Shown: positions 1 through 8,491 of the stretch, piece by piece
Layout of the letters: every line of letters begins with the position of its first letter
Position numbering within the stretch: the stretch's first letter is position 1
Source of the DNA: Bacillus spizizenii TU-B-10
GTDB taxonomy: Bacteria; Bacillota; Bacilli; Bacillales; Bacillaceae
Length of the DNA: 64,000 nt
NCBI RefSeq assembly: GCF_000227465.1
Contig: NC_016047.1
Coordinates: forward strand, 2,894,857-2,958,856
Reading direction: 5' to 3'
Notes under the pieces: model-generated
What the model was told of the DNA's origin: nothing
What the model saw: only the letters and a program-made list of their open reading frames with translations
Database searches by the model: none
Translations under genes and position numbers: made by a program

Positions 1-367
1 AGAGCTTCACATAGCTGTGCGGCTCCTCTTCATATTCCGGCAGCATGCATAACGGCTGCCCTGTACTGTCAACTGGCAGGATCGTACAAGCCGTAAAATC
101 AATACCGATCCCGATAATGTCTTTCGGTTCAACGTCCGTCTGTTCGAGTAAAGACGGAATGGTTGTTTCCAAGACTTCAAGGTAATCAGCCGGATCCTGC
201 AGCGCCCAGTCCCGCGGCAGCTTATGACCCGTTTTTGGAAGGACTGTATCAATGACCGCATGCCTGTATTCTTTCACAGCAGACGCCAGTTCCTCCCCTG
301 TTTCGACATGAACGAGCACCGCTCTTCCTGATAAAGTTCCAAAATCAACCCCTATTGTGTAAGCCAA
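1..367 (-). CDS. araB: L-ribulokinase, N-terminal part (cut by window edge)
   Basis: This is the N-terminal 122 codons of the FGGY-family kinase that phosphorylates L-ribulose in the arabinose pathway; the rest lies outside the window. The protein starts [18 protein letters not shown], the phosphate-binding opening of FGGY kinases, and continues with residues typical of AraB. I chose the TTG at 365-367 because a G-rich ribosome-binding site (AGAGGGGG) precedes it and the reading frame matches the family from the first residues. It follows araA by 15 bases on the same strand, so the two are co-transcribed and probably translationally linked. In B. subtilis the operon continues with araD, araL and others. 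Confidence 0.93.
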   Translation of the reverse strand, partial: MAYTIGVDFGTLSGRAVLVHVETGEELASAVKEYRHAVIDTVLPKTGHKLPRDWALQDPADYLEVLETTIPSLLEQTDVEPKDIIGIGIDFTACTILPVDSTGQPLCMLPEYEEEPHSYVKL

Positions 368-382
368 GTGACATCCCCCTCT

Positions 383-1873
383 CTACTTTTGAAGCCGGTA
401 AAGCGCCTCGTTCCATTTTAATTCGTGTTTCAGCTTGTGAATTGTCGTATCACGGGAAATGAGAACACTTTCGATCCCCGCCATTTCCGCCCAATCGAGC
501 ATTTGCTCTACTGTCAGTTCATAAGACAAGCAGGTGTGGTGTGCGCCGCCGGCTAAAATCCATGCCTCCGCCGCTGTTTTCAATGACGGCTCCGGCTTCC
601 AGAGAACACGGGCCACCGGCAGATTCGGCATGTCTTTTTCAATTTCCTGTCCGTTGACCTCATTCAAAACAAGACGGAAACGCCCACCAATATCAACAAG
701 GCTTGCTTGAATGGCTGAACCGCTGATGCCGTTAAATACAAAACGTGCAGGGTCCTCTTTTCCGCCGATAGAAAGCGGATGAACCTCAATTTTCGGCTGA
801 TCCAAAGCGACAGTCGGACACACTTCAAGCATATGTGAACCCAGAATCATTTCATTTCCCGGTTCAAAATGATACGTATAATCTTCCATGAAGGACGTTC
901 TTTTTCCTTGAGACATGATTTTCATCATCCGTACAAGAGCCGCTGTCTTCCAATCTCCTTCACCTGCGAACCCGTAGCCTTTCTCCATCAGGCGCTGAAC
1001 AGCAAGTCCCGGCAGCTGTTTCATTCCGTGCAGCACTTCAAACGATGTCGTAAAAGCTGAGTATCCGCCTTGTTCAAGGAATGTGGTTAAGCCAAGTTCA
1101 ATTTTCGCCTGTTCTTTAATCGACGCTACCTTTGCTTCGTCGCGTTTTGTTTCCTCGCTGATGACATAAAGCCTGTCATACTCCGCATAAAGCGTGTCAA
1201 CCTCGTCGTCCGTAATTCGGTTCATCACTTCAACAAGGTCTCCGATGCCATATCCGTCAACTTGCCAGCCAAATTGAATATGCGCCCCCACCTTGTCTCC
1301 GTCCGTTACCGCGACGTGACGCATGTTATCTCCGAATCTGGCAACCTTAATATGTCGGCTTTCATTTAATGCAGCCGCCGTATCCATCCACTGTGAAATC
1401 TCTTTCTTCACTTCTTCATCATCCCAGTAACCGGCAACGACTTTTCGGCTCAGCCCCATTCTCGAGTTGATGTAACCATACTCACGATCGCCATGTGCGG
1501 ATTGGTTGCTGTTCATAAAATCCATGTCAATCGTACCCCACGGAATATCGCGATTATATTGAGTATGCAGATGCATAAGCGGTTTTTGATAAGAAGAAAG
1601 GCCTTCTATCCACATTTTCGCGGGAGAAAATGTGTGCATCCATGTAATGATGCCCGCGCATGTCTCACTGTACTCCGCTTCTCTTAACAGTTGTCTGATG
1701 GTTTCCGATGAAGTGACGACAGGCTTGTGAGTGATTTTATATCTAGAAGAAACCCCGCTAAGCCCCTCACAAATGCTTTTCGCATGCTGATCGACCAGTT
1801 CCAGAGTCTCTTCCCCGTATAGGTGCTGGCTTCCTGTTACAAACCAGAATTCATAATCCTTTGTCTGAAGCAT
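383..1873 (-). CDS. araA: L-arabinose isomerase
   Basis: Converts L-arabinose to L-ribulose, the first cytoplasmic step of arabinose catabolism. The 496-residue length is that of B. subtilis AraA. Metal-ligand regions of the family are visible: GFAGEGDW near residue 305, HFEPGNEMILGSHMLE near 335-350 and GGAHHTC near 445. The frame is open 13 codons further upstream, but the ATG at 1871-1873 is preferred: it has AAAGGGG seven bases upstream and gives the family N-terminus MLQTKDYEFWF. It is the first gene of the araABD operon, driven by the promoter at 1981-2009, with an AraR-like operator and a CcpA site between promoter and start. Confidence 0.97.
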   Translation of the reverse strand: MLQTKDYEFWFVTGSQHLYGEETLELVDQHAKSICEGLSGVSSRYKITHKPVVTSSETIRQLLREAEYSETCAGIITWMHTFSPAKMWIEGLSSYQKPLMHLHTQYNRDIPWGTIDMDFMNSNQSAHGDREYGYINSRMGLSRKVVAGYWDDEEVKKEISQWMDTAAALNESRHIKVARFGDNMRHVAVTDGDKVGAHIQFGWQVDGYGIGDLVEVMNRITDDEVDTLYAEYDRLYVISEETKRDEAKVASIKEQAKIELGLTTFLEQGGYSAFTTSFEVLHGMKQLPGLAVQRLMEKGYGFAGEGDWKTAALVRMMKIMSQGKRTSFMEDYTYHFEPGNEMILGSHMLEVCPTVALDQPKIEVHPLSIGGKEDPARFVFNGISGSAIQASLVDIGGRFRLVLNEVNGQEIEKDMPNLPVARVLWKPEPSLKTAAEAWILAGGAHHTCLSYELTVEQMLDWAEMAGIESVLISRDTTIHKLKHELKWNEALYRLQK

Positions 1874-1897
1874 GTAAACTGCCCCTTTCTTCCTATA

Positions 1898-1911
1898 GTA
1901 AAACGCTTTCA
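1898..1911 (-). promoter_or_regulatory. CcpA site (cre) of araA
   Basis: Reads TGAAAGCGTTTTAC on the minus strand, matching the cre consensus TGWAANCGNTNWCA at 12 of 14 positions. It lies between the araA promoter and its start codon, where a cre of the B. subtilis arabinose operon has been described. Confidence 0.75.
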
Positions 1912-1962
1912 ATTACCCAAACAGATACGGACTAATAACAAAAAATAAACTATTTTCAATTA

Positions 1963-1978
1963 ATTTGTACGAACAACT
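1963..1978 (-). promoter_or_regulatory. AraR operator-like site at araA
   Basis: ATTTGTACGAACAACT resembles the ATTTGTACGTACAAAT-type palindrome bound by the arabinose repressor AraR. It sits at the expected transcription start of araA, just downstream of the -10 box. A second, weaker palindrome (TTTTTGTA..TTTACAAAAA, 2013-2035) lies upstream of the -35 box, so a two-site looping arrangement as in B. subtilis is plausible. Confidence 0.7.
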
Positions 1979-1980
1979 TT

Positions 1981-2009
1981 ATTATATTAGTAGGTTTATT
2001 TACTGTCAA
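1981..2009 (-). promoter_or_regulatory. Sigma-A promoter of araABD
   Basis: On the minus strand this reads TTGACA, 17 bases, TATAAT: perfect consensus boxes (-35 at 2004-2009, -10 at 1981-1986). Such a strong promoter fits an operon held off by AraR and CcpA. Confidence 0.9.
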
Positions 2010-2136
2010 TCATTTTTGTATTCTTTTACAAAAAGAAATGATTCGTTACCTAGGTTTTCAGGTAAAAAAACGTGTTCTTAAGAACTACGATTGCTCTGTC
2101 AATCAATCTTCCGATTCGTTTTTCCATTAGAAAAAG

Positions 2137-2160
2137 CCCTGATGTATCAGGGCTAAACAA
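2137..2160 (-). terminator. Terminator of abnA
   Basis: Minus-strand hairpin AGCCCTGATACATCAGGGCT followed by TTTTTC, 33 bases after the abnA stop codon. Together with the araA promoter region it fills the 319-base gap between abnA and araA. Confidence 0.85.
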
Positions 2161-2192
2161 AGATGATAAGATGTGCATGATTAAGCTTTCTC

Positions 2193-3167
2193 TTAATAAG
2201 ACGGCCAGCCTGAGCTCCAATTCAAATCATTGATTAACATCTTTGGAGTGCCGTTGTCTTTTGCATCATAAGCATGACGCACGAGTATGTTCCCGTTTAC
2301 GATATCCTGTCCGCCCGGCCCTTTCCACTGTTCATTGCCGGCATCAAGAATCGTACCTCCTCCGTCCATCATGCTTTTACCGTTTCTGTCTACATAAGGA
2401 CCTGTAATATTTTTCGATCTGCCGTAAGCAATTTTGTACGTACTATTTACGCCTTGACAGCATTTATCGAATGAAACCATTAAGTAATAGTAGCCATTAT
2501 TGTATGTTAATGTAGGGGCTTCCAGAGCGCCGCCGTTATTTGGTCTGGCCGCTATCGAATATAATGAACCGGTTGGTTTCATCGTAGATTTATTTAATTT
2601 TGTTAATTTAATTCCGCCCCAAAATGAACCAAATGCTAGCCAAGGGTTTCCATCTTTATCAATAGTTAATTCAGGATCAATGGCATTGTAATTATTGGCA
2701 CTTGTCGACCGAGTAACAAGTCCCTCATCCTTCCAGCTGCCCGAACTGAGACTTGTAGTTGAAGCAAGCCCAATTAAAGAGGTATTGCTGCCAAATGAAG
2801 AAACTGAATAGTAAAGCCAGTACTTTCCGTTGTAGTATGTCACATCCGGTGCCCATTGGTTTCGTTCGTAATTAGGCACATATTGCTTCCACCAAGATAA
2901 AGGACTAGTGAAAATTGACTTTTGAACCCTCCATACTCCGTTACTGTCCGCTTTTAGAACACGTAATCCGTTTTCCTCAGCAAGACCTGTCCCAAAAGCA
3001 TACCAAGTATTCCCTTCTTTTGCCATTGTCGGATCATGCAGAAGCTCGTTCGATGCCCCCCAAAAAGCCGCTGATGCCGGTAAAGCGGACAACATTACAG
3101 CACCAGCTGTTAAAGCTGCACAAGAAAAACGCAATAATCCAGAAAACGCTTTCTTTTTCATATTCAT
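2193..3167 (-). CDS. abnA: Extracellular endo-alpha-1,5-arabinanase (GH43)
   Basis: Secreted glycoside hydrolase of family 43 that cuts alpha-1,5-arabinan into arabino-oligosaccharides, supplying the neighbouring arabinose operon. A signal peptide is clear: positively charged MKKK start, hydrophobic core (about residues 13-28) and an ASA cleavage region just before AFWGASNELLHDP. The three GH43 carboxylates are visible in LLHDPTM, NAIDPELT and GGALEAPTLT. Mature length matches B. subtilis AbnA, with numerous substitutions relative to the 168 protein as I recall it. Start is ambiguous: ATG at 3167 (324 residues, five bases after GGGGG) or ATG at 3161. An AraR-like site lies upstream. Confidence 0.94.
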   Translation of the reverse strand: MNMKKKAFSGLLRFSCAALTAGAVMLSALPASAAFWGASNELLHDPTMAKEGNTWYAFGTGLAEENGLRVLKADSNGVWRVQKSIFTSPLSWWKQYVPNYERNQWAPDVTYYNGKYWLYYSVSSFGSNTSLIGLASTTSLSSGSWKDEGLVTRSTSANNYNAIDPELTIDKDGNPWLAFGSFWGGIKLTKLNKSTMKPTGSLYSIAARPNNGGALEAPTLTYNNGYYYLMVSFDKCCQGVNSTYKIAYGRSKNITGPYVDRNGKSMMDGGGTILDAGNEQWKGPGGQDIVNGNILVRHAYDAKDNGTPKMLINDLNWSSGWPSY

Positions 3168-3260
3168 CAAATCCCCCTTTTTTGGAATATAGAAAACTTG
3201 TCTATCATCCAGACTAGCACAAATTTTCTATATATATCCTTATTGTAGAGTTGCTTATTG

Positions 3261-3276
3261 AATTTGTACAGACAAA
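3261..3276 (-). promoter_or_regulatory. AraR operator-like site at abnA
   Basis: AATTTGTACAGACAAA, an imperfect copy of the AraR palindrome, lies about 95 bases upstream of abnA. This agrees with the known AraR control of arabinan-degrading enzymes. I could not identify a convincing -35/-10 pair here. Confidence 0.5.
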
Positions 3277-3310
3277 AAAATAGAATCCGCCTTTTACAGC
3301 GGATTCTGAT
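3276..3310 (-). terminator. Terminator of ysdC
   Basis: Minus-strand hairpin AGAATCCGC..GCGGATTCT followed by a run of seven T, directly after the ysdC stop. Confidence 0.88.
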
Positions 3311-3315
3311 GGTTT

Positions 3316-4401
3316 TTATTCATATGTGATTTGGTCAACTGTCTTTCGGTCTAATTTCTTAATCACTTCTGTAATTAATTTGACCGCGTTTTCATAATCA
3401 TCACGGTGCAGCATGGCCGCGTGCGTATGAATGTAGCGGGTTGCAATGGTAATAGAGAGCGCAGGAACGCCATTTGCCGTCAAATGGATGGCTCCCGAAT
3501 CTGTTCCGCCGCCGGCGATGGCATCAAACTGGTACGGAATGCCTGCTTCCTCTGCGGTAGCGACAACTACATCGCGCAAGCCTTTATGAGAGACCATGGA
3601 TGCATCGTAAACGATAATCTGCGGGCCTTTACCCATTTTGCTTTGCGCTTCCTTCTCGGAAATGCCAGGCGTGTCTCCTGCTATTCCTACATCAACACCA
3701 AACGCAATATCAGGCTGAATGGTATGCGCAGCCGTTTTCGCTCCCCTCAGGCCAACTTCCTCCTGCACGGTTCCGACACCATACACAATGTTTGGATGAT
3801 CTGTATTTTGTAAGTTTCTTAACACATCAATTGCAATCGCACAGCCAATGCGGTTGTCCCAGGCCTTCGCCAGTAAGAATTTTTCATTGTTCATGACCGT
3901 AAATTCAAAATGAGGTACGATCATATCTCCCGGGATTACACCCCATTCCAAGGCTTCTTCTCGGCTTGAAGCTCCAATATCAATAAACATGTCTTTTATT
4001 TCCACTGATTTTTTTCTCGCTTCAGGAGATAAAATATGCGGCGGCTTGGAGCCGATAACCCCTGTGATTTCGCCTTTTTTTGTCACGATGGTGACACGCT
4101 GGGCCAGCATAACCTGAGCCCACCAGCCGCCAACGGTTTGAAAACGGATAAAGCCTTTATCGGTGATTTGTGTCACCATAAAGCCGACTTCGTCCAAATG
4201 CCCGGCGATCATAATTTTCGGGCCGTTTTGCACACCTGTTTTTTTGGCAATTAAACTGCCCAGCCGATCTGTTGTCACCTCATCAGCAAATGGTTCTATG
4301 TATGATTTCATCACTTGCCTTACTTCTCTCTCATTGCCCGGTATGCCTTTTGCATCTGTTAAATCTTTCAGCATGGTCAATGTTTCATCTAATTTTGCCA
4401 T
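3316..4401 (-). CDS. ysdC: M42-family metal-dependent aminopeptidase YsdC
   Basis: A 361-residue cytoplasmic peptidase of the M42 (glutamyl aminopeptidase/deblocking) family, historically also labelled endoglucanase. Dinuclear metal-site motifs are present in order: [11 protein letters not shown] near residue 67, AWDNRIGCA near 180, the catalytic EEVGLRGA near 212, GVDVGIAGD near 233 and the C-terminal IHTHAAMLH near 320. The start is fixed by AAGGAGG seven bases before the ATG. It stands alone between the abnA region and the divergent ysdB, with its own terminator. The physiological substrate cannot be read from the sequence. Confidence 0.9.
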   Translation of the reverse strand: MAKLDETLTMLKDLTDAKGIPGNEREVRQVMKSYIEPFADEVTTDRLGSLIAKKTGVQNGPKIMIAGHLDEVGFMVTQITDKGFIRFQTVGGWWAQVMLAQRVTIVTKKGEITGVIGSKPPHILSPEARKKSVEIKDMFIDIGASSREEALEWGVIPGDMIVPHFEFTVMNNEKFLLAKAWDNRIGCAIAIDVLRNLQNTDHPNIVYGVGTVQEEVGLRGAKTAAHTIQPDIAFGVDVGIAGDTPGISEKEAQSKMGKGPQIIVYDASMVSHKGLRDVVVATAEEAGIPYQFDAIAGGGTDSGAIHLTANGVPALSITIATRYIHTHAAMLHRDDYENAVKLITEVIKKLDRKTVDQITYE

Positions 4402-4518
4402 GTTTCAAAACCTCCTTCATCAGTCCTGCCTTCTTATTATACAAAACCTGGCGCTAACCATACGACTATTTCACTTGAAAATCGGGTATATGTTTTTAGA
4501 ACTTTCTTTTTAAAAAAG

Positions 4519-4544
4519 TGAAACCTTTTTCTATGCTCTTCGTA
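4519..4544 (+). promoter_or_regulatory. Sigma-W promoter of ysdB
   Basis: TGAAAC, 16 bases, CGTA: an exact match to the sigma-W consensus, 40 bases upstream of ysdB. It indicates induction by cell-envelope stress. Confidence 0.88.
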
Positions 4545-4584
4545 TTACATCAGATCATCACAATAAGGGAGGTGCCTTCACACA

Positions 4585-4977
4585 ATGTTTGTCATGGTTT
4601 TAAGGATTATATTGCTTGCACTTTTTGCTTATTGTATTTATGCCGCAGTCAAATATGTCGCGAATCCAAAGAGAAGGCTCAAGCTGGCCCAATCAAAAGA
4701 ACATTTTTATATTATTGATGAACAGAACAATACCCGAAAGAACTTTCAGCTGACGTATAAAGGCGTGCTTTTTGAAGGAGAAAAGCATATTCCTTCCAAG
4801 GACCATCCGCTGTTTATCCACACCATCTTTGTCTGGACAGAATCTCCTGAGAAGCTGAAACATTTTTCTGCAAAAGATTTTGAGAACATTGAAGAAAAAG
4901 TGCTGGAACGCTATCCGAATTGTAAGATTGACTGGGACCAGCCCATTAAACTCGCAAAAAAAGCAGAAGAGCGTTAA
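4585..4977 (+). CDS. ysdB: Sigma-W-controlled membrane protein YsdB
   Basis: A 130-residue protein with one hydrophobic N-terminal segment (about residues 3-24, VMVLRIILLALFAYCIYAA), then a basic stretch (NPKRRLK) and a soluble domain that would lie on the cytoplasmic side. No catalytic motif is recognisable. The start is supported by AAGGGAGGTG ten bases upstream. The exact sigma-W promoter places it in the envelope-stress regulon, as known for B. subtilis ysdB. The gene is a single-gene unit facing ysdA, and its stop codon lies inside a bidirectional terminator hairpin. Molecular function unknown. Confidence 0.9.
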   Translation: MFVMVLRIILLALFAYCIYAAVKYVANPKRRLKLAQSKEHFYIIDEQNNTRKNFQLTYKGVLFEGEKHIPSKDHPLFIHTIFVWTESPEKLKHFSAKDFENIEEKVLERYPNCKIDWDQPIKLAKKAEER

Positions 4978-4996
4978 AACGCTTTTCTGCTTTTTA
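4959..4996. terminator. Bidirectional terminator between ysdB and ysdA
   Basis: Inverted repeat AAAGCAGAAGAGCGTT / AACGCTTTTCTGCTTTTT, spanning the end of ysdB and the end of convergent ysdA, with A/T runs on both sides. Confidence 0.85.
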
Positions 4997-5263
4997 TAAA
5001 TCAAACGGGCTGTAATAAATGCCGATCAAGATCGCTTCAATGACCAAAAGAAGTGGCACTCCGTACTTAAAAGACGTGTGTTTCGTTTTATGTCTGAAGG
5101 TTTGCATGCCAAGCCAGACACCGAGCGCTCCAAACACGATCGCTATCAGCCACAGCCGTTCTTCAGAAATTCTCCATTTGTGCTGCTGCGCTTTTCGTTT
5201 GTCAACGCCCATCACCCAAAAACCGCATAGATTAATCAGCACCAAATAGACAGCAATAACCAT
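4994..5263 (-). CDS. ysdA: Small DUF1294-type membrane protein YsdA
   Basis: An 89-residue protein with three likely membrane segments (about 2-18, 38-54, 68-84) and the short basic motif VDKRKAQ plus RISEE typical of the DUF1294 family. Start ATG has AAGGATGAGG upstream. It lies 55 bases downstream of rplT behind the ribosomal operon terminator, so it may be expressed by read-through of infC-rpmI-rplT, or separately. Function unknown. Confidence 0.85.
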   Translation of the reverse strand: MVIAVYLVLINLCGFWVMGVDKRKAQQHKWRISEERLWLIAIVFGALGVWLGMQTFRHKTKHTSFKYGVPLLLVIEAILIGIYYSPFDL

Positions 5264-5281
5264 GTGGCCTCATCCTTTATA

Positions 5282-5312
5282 TAAAAAAGCCGCTCTGCTG
5301 GAGAGCGGCTCT
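5282..5312 (-). terminator. Terminator of infC-rpmI-rplT
   Basis: Minus-strand hairpin AGCCGCTCTCC..GAGCGGCT followed by TTTTTT just after rplT. Confidence 0.87.
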
Positions 5313-5318
5313 ATATGA

Positions 5319-5690
<372 letters not shown>

Positions 5691-5709
5691 CTAATTGTTC
5701 CTTATCCGA

Positions 5710-5922
<213 letters not shown>

Positions 5923-6441
5923 TTATTGCTTTTCGTTTTTCGGCGCGAGCATTAAGAACATGCTACGGCCGTCCATTTTTGGTTTTGTTTCGACAGTCGC
6001 AACCTCAGCACATGCTTCAGAAAAACGGTCTAACACACGCTGACCGATTTCTTTATGAGTGATTGCGCGTCCTTTAAAGCGGATAGAAGCTTTCACTTTA
6101 TCGCCTTTTTCAAGGAATTTAATCGCATTGCGCAATTTCGTGTTAAAGTCATGCTCATCGATTGTCGGACTTAACCGAACTTCTTTTAAGTTAATGATTT
6201 TTTGATTCTTGCGTGCTTCTTTTTCCTTTTTCTGCTGCTCAAATCGGAACTTACCGTAGTCCATGATTCGGCAGACAGGCGGTTTTGCATTCGCTGCAAC
6301 TAACACAAGGTCAAGATTTGCGCGGCCGGCGATTTCAAGTGCTTCCTGACGGGACTTGATTCCAAGCTGGTCGCCATTTTGTCCGATCAAACGGACCTCA
6401 CGTGCACGGATACCCTCATTAACCAATTGATCTTTGCTAAT
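5923..6441 (-). CDS. infC: Translation initiation factor IF-3 (ATT start)
   Basis: IF-3 binds the 30S subunit, helps select the initiator tRNA and start codon, and keeps subunits apart. The N-domain ([13 protein letters not shown]...), the linker [11 protein letters not shown] and the C-domain ending SMFLMLAPK are complete. No ATG lies near the ribosome-binding site. GGAGG at 6451-6455 is followed by ATT ATT AGC AAA GAT, and I take the second ATT (6439-6441), giving [10 protein letters not shown], as in Geobacillus IF-3; the first ATT is also possible. The TTG five codons later is too far from the site. Starting at a non-standard codon is a conserved self-regulation device, since IF-3 itself rejects such codons. 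Confidence 0.93.
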   Translation of the reverse strand: MSKDQLVNEGIRAREVRLIGQNGDQLGIKSRQEALEIAGRANLDLVLVAANAKPPVCRIMDYGKFRFEQQKKEKEARKNQKIINLKEVRLSPTIDEHDFNTKLRNAIKFLEKGDKVKASIRFKGRAITHKEIGQRVLDRFSEACAEVATVETKPKMDGRSMFLMLAPKNEKQ

Positions 6442-6444
6442 AAT

Positions 6445-6646
6445 GAGCCACCTCCATAGTTTCTTCGAATTGATTCACAACTCATTTTGACTGCATTCTG
6501 CAGGCAAACAAAAAGTGTGGGCATTATAAAACACCCACACTACGAACATCTGTATCAATAAAAATGTACGGTCAACCTGCCAACTACATGCATGTGTCAA
6601 TCAGGTGAGAAGCGGGTGCTTCTGCTTGTGATTTATATTCAATTCA
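6445..6646 (-). ncRNA. L20-type leader of infC-rpmI-rplT
   Basis: About 200 untranslated bases separate the promoter at 6653-6681 from infC. They include a strong intrinsic terminator (6507-6541; stem AGTGTGGG/CCCACACT on the minus strand, then TTTTTG) placed before the gene, the arrangement of the Bacillus L20 leader. In the known mechanism L20 binding favours the terminator when the protein is in excess. I infer the class from position and terminator and did not fold the L20-binding site. Confidence 0.82.
6507..6541 (-). terminator. Attenuator hairpin in the infC leader
   Basis: Stem AGTGTGGG (6534-6541 read in reverse) with CCCACACT, a loop of about 12 bases, then TTTTTGTTTG on the minus strand. 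It precedes the infC ribosome-binding site by about 55 bases, so it must be conditional. Confidence 0.85.
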
Positions 6647-6652
6647 ATAACT

Positions 6653-6681
6653 ATTCTACACAATACCGGATCTTTAGTCAA
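6653..6681 (-). promoter_or_regulatory. Sigma-A promoter of infC operon
   Basis: Minus strand TTGACT (6676-6681), 17-base spacer, TAGAAT (6653-6658). It is the only good promoter upstream of the infC leader. Confidence 0.82.
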
Positions 6682-6762
6682 GGACGACTTATCCGGAACA
6701 ACTTTTACATTGTAACATGGGTTTTCTATGAGCGCAAGAGAGAAAAAGAAAATCTTTCATCC

Positions 6763-6982
6763 TCATCCAGAATGTAAAGTTTCTGAACGGCTTAGCCACG
6801 CATCAAGTGTTCTGTTGAATAACATCGGTTCAGCCAGCGGTGGCCGATCCCCGGATAGGCTGAAAATAGCTGATTTGCTCTTCCCACATCCAGCCGCTGA
6901 CACCCCCGCCATGAATAAAGACCATGCGCCGAGGATAGTGTACCCTGATTCTGTTATATGAAGAATCAATAGTCTCCCCCAT
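6763..6982 (-). pseudogene. Remnant of an alpha/beta-hydrolase gene (internal deletion)
   Basis: An ATG at 6982 sits behind AAGGAGAAGG and encodes 50 residues that include VFIHGGGVSGWMW, the oxyanion-hole motif that opens alpha/beta-hydrolases, before a stop at 6830. The -1/+1 frame then carries PPLAEPMLFNRTLDAWLS, which resembles the extreme C-terminus of the same fold (after the catalytic histidine), ending at 6763. The central ~200 residues with the nucleophile serine are missing, so this reads as an internal deletion plus a frame change. It is preceded only by the gap to yscB and shows no mobile element. B. subtilis 168 has a small uncharacterised annotation (yscA) at about this place, which I cannot compare. 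Confidence 0.6.
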
Positions 6983-7084
6983 CCTTCTCCTTATTTCACA
7001 GTTTATCATGAAACCACTGACAGGAAAAAATGTAAAGTAAAGTTAATCCCTAACCGATATAGCAAGCAGAAGGGAGTCTGACAC

Positions 7085-7744
7085 ATGAACAAACTGATAC
7101 AGCTTGCTTTATTTTTCACATTGATAGTAACCGGTTGCTCGAATAGCAGCACATCTTCCGAACCAAAAGCTGAAACGGTTAAGACAGCCGTAGCATTTAA
7201 CCAAAAGGAACTAGAGCTGAAAAAACTAAAACCCGTTTCATTGGAAATGAAGTTTGAAAGTCCGCTCGCTGCTGAATTAGGAAAGCTGAAAGCAAAAGAA
7301 GAAGCAGAGAAACAAAGACAAATCGAGGCCGCAAAAAAACGTGAAAAAGAGCAAGAGGCGAAACGAAAGAAACAGCAGGAGGAAGAAGCTGAGAGACAGC
7401 GATTGGCAGAGCGGCAGGCGGCAGCAGAGAGACAGCGATTAGCGGAAGCTGAAAGACAAGCTGAGCTTGAAAGACAGAGACAGGCAGCAATCCAAAAAGA
7501 GCAGGAAGAGAATGCTGAAAAAAAGCGGCAATCGCAAGCACAACGGCAGCAGACCGAAGCACCCTCATCTAATAGCCAACATGCACCATCTTCTTCGAAA
7601 CAGACAGATGATACCATTCAACAGCCGGCTTCAGAGCTTCCTGATGACGATGGTTATGGTTATGAAGAACGAAAAAAGTGGCATGACGATCAAGTGGAAT
7701 GGGGCATTAAACAAGGATATATCGACCCCGAAGACGCACCATAA
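7085..7744 (+). CDS. yscB: Lipoprotein with long charged coiled coil, YscB
   Basis: A 219-residue probable lipoprotein: MNKLIQLALFFTLIVTGC ends in a lipobox (VTGC), so the mature protein would be anchored by Cys18 on the outer face of the membrane. Residues ~65-160 are an almost uninterrupted Glu/Lys/Arg/Gln/Ala helix with repeated RQRLAE units, a likely single helix or coiled coil. A Ser/Thr/Gln-rich linker follows, then a short acidic-aromatic end (GYGYEERKKWHDDQVEWGI). Start is set by AGAAGGGAG. No enzyme motif. The name rests on position between infC and pftB. An antisense frame of 203 codons exists but is a by-product of codon bias in the repeats. Confidence 0.75.
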   Translation: MNKLIQLALFFTLIVTGCSNSSTSSEPKAETVKTAVAFNQKELELKKLKPVSLEMKFESPLAAELGKLKAKEEAEKQRQIEAAKKREKEQEAKRKKQQEEEAERQRLAERQAAAERQRLAEAERQAELERQRQAAIQKEQEENAEKKRQSQAQRQQTEAPSSNSQHAPSSSKQTDDTIQQPASELPDDDGYGYEERKKWHDDQVEWGIKQGYIDPEDAP

Positions 7745-7747
7745 AAT

Positions 7748-7782
7748 AGAAAAAGCCAAGGCTTTCAGCCTTGGCTTATCCT
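7748..7782 (-). terminator. Terminator of pftAB
   Basis: Hairpin AAGCCAAGGC..GCCTTGGCTT, followed on the minus strand by TTTTTCTATTTT, lying between convergent yscB and pftB. The plus strand lacks a T run, so termination is mainly for pftAB. Confidence 0.82.
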
Positions 7783-8471
7783 CCGATCAGCTGCACGAAC
7801 ACAGGAATGACAAGAACCGTTACCACTCCTACTACGACAACCGCAATACTTGCCATCGCAGCTTCGACTTCTCCCATCTCGATCCCGACGGCTACACCGA
7901 GTGCATGTCCGGACGTTCCGAGAGCCAATCCTTTAGAAATGGGATTCTTTACTTTAAACACCTTCAAGAACAATGCTCCGAGCGCATAAACAATTACAGC
8001 GTTAAAGATGACCGCAAAGGCAGTGATGTCGCTGATGCCTCCAATGTCTTTTGATAGAGGAAGCGCAATTGCCGTTGTAGCCGCCTGCGGAAGCATGCTT
8101 TTCATCACTGCCGCATCAAGGTGAATACCTTTTGCGAGCAAATAAACAATCGTGACAGAGCAGATAGAGCCGACAATAATGGAGGACATGATTTGCCACC
8201 AGTATTTTTTCAGCTTATCTCTTTGTTTGTAAAGAGGAATTGCAAAAGCGATCGTCGCCGGTTCAAGGAAAAACTTAATGATTTCTCCCCCGTTATGATA
8301 GTCCGCATAGGAAAAACCGCCAATTTTTAAAAATGCGATCCCAAGCACCATGGCAACAAACAAAGGAGTGAAAAGGAAGAAGCCTTTCGTTTTCTTAAAT
8401 AAAAAGGTGCCGATGCCGAATGCAGCAAGTGATACGACAATTCCGAAATAAGGACTCATTGTGCTTTCCAT
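7776..8471 (-). CDS. pftB: Pyruvate facilitator subunit PftB (LrgB family)
   Basis: 231-residue polytopic membrane protein of the LrgB family, with about six to eight hydrophobic segments and the family-typical [26 protein letters not shown] near residues 180-205. In B. subtilis PftA and PftB (formerly YsbA/YsbB) form a hetero-oligomeric pyruvate transporter, although the family was first named for effects on murein hydrolases. Start ATG follows AGGAGG. It is 20 bases downstream of pftA and close to lytST, whose response regulator activates this operon. Confidence 0.92.
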   Translation of the reverse strand: MESTMSPYFGIVVSLAAFGIGTFLFKKTKGFFLFTPLFVAMVLGIAFLKIGGFSYADYHNGGEIIKFFLEPATIAFAIPLYKQRDKLKKYWWQIMSSIIVGSICSVTIVYLLAKGIHLDAAVMKSMLPQAATTAIALPLSKDIGGISDITAFAVIFNAVIVYALGALFLKVFKVKNPISKGLALGTSGHALGVAVGIEMGEVEAAMASIAVVVVGVVTVLVIPVFVQLIGG

Positions 8472-8491
8472 CTGATGAACCTCCTGTTTCC

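Noticed and set aside
1874-1912. Longer araA starting at 1912
   Set aside because: No ribosome-binding site, and the family N-terminus begins at the downstream ATG with AAAGGGG upstream.
7006-7617. 203-codon open frame on the minus strand across yscB
   Set aside because: It has no ribosome-binding site, its composition is Ser/Cys/Phe-rich in step with the plus-strand Glu/Lys/Gln repeats, and yscB on the other strand has a clear lipoprotein signal.
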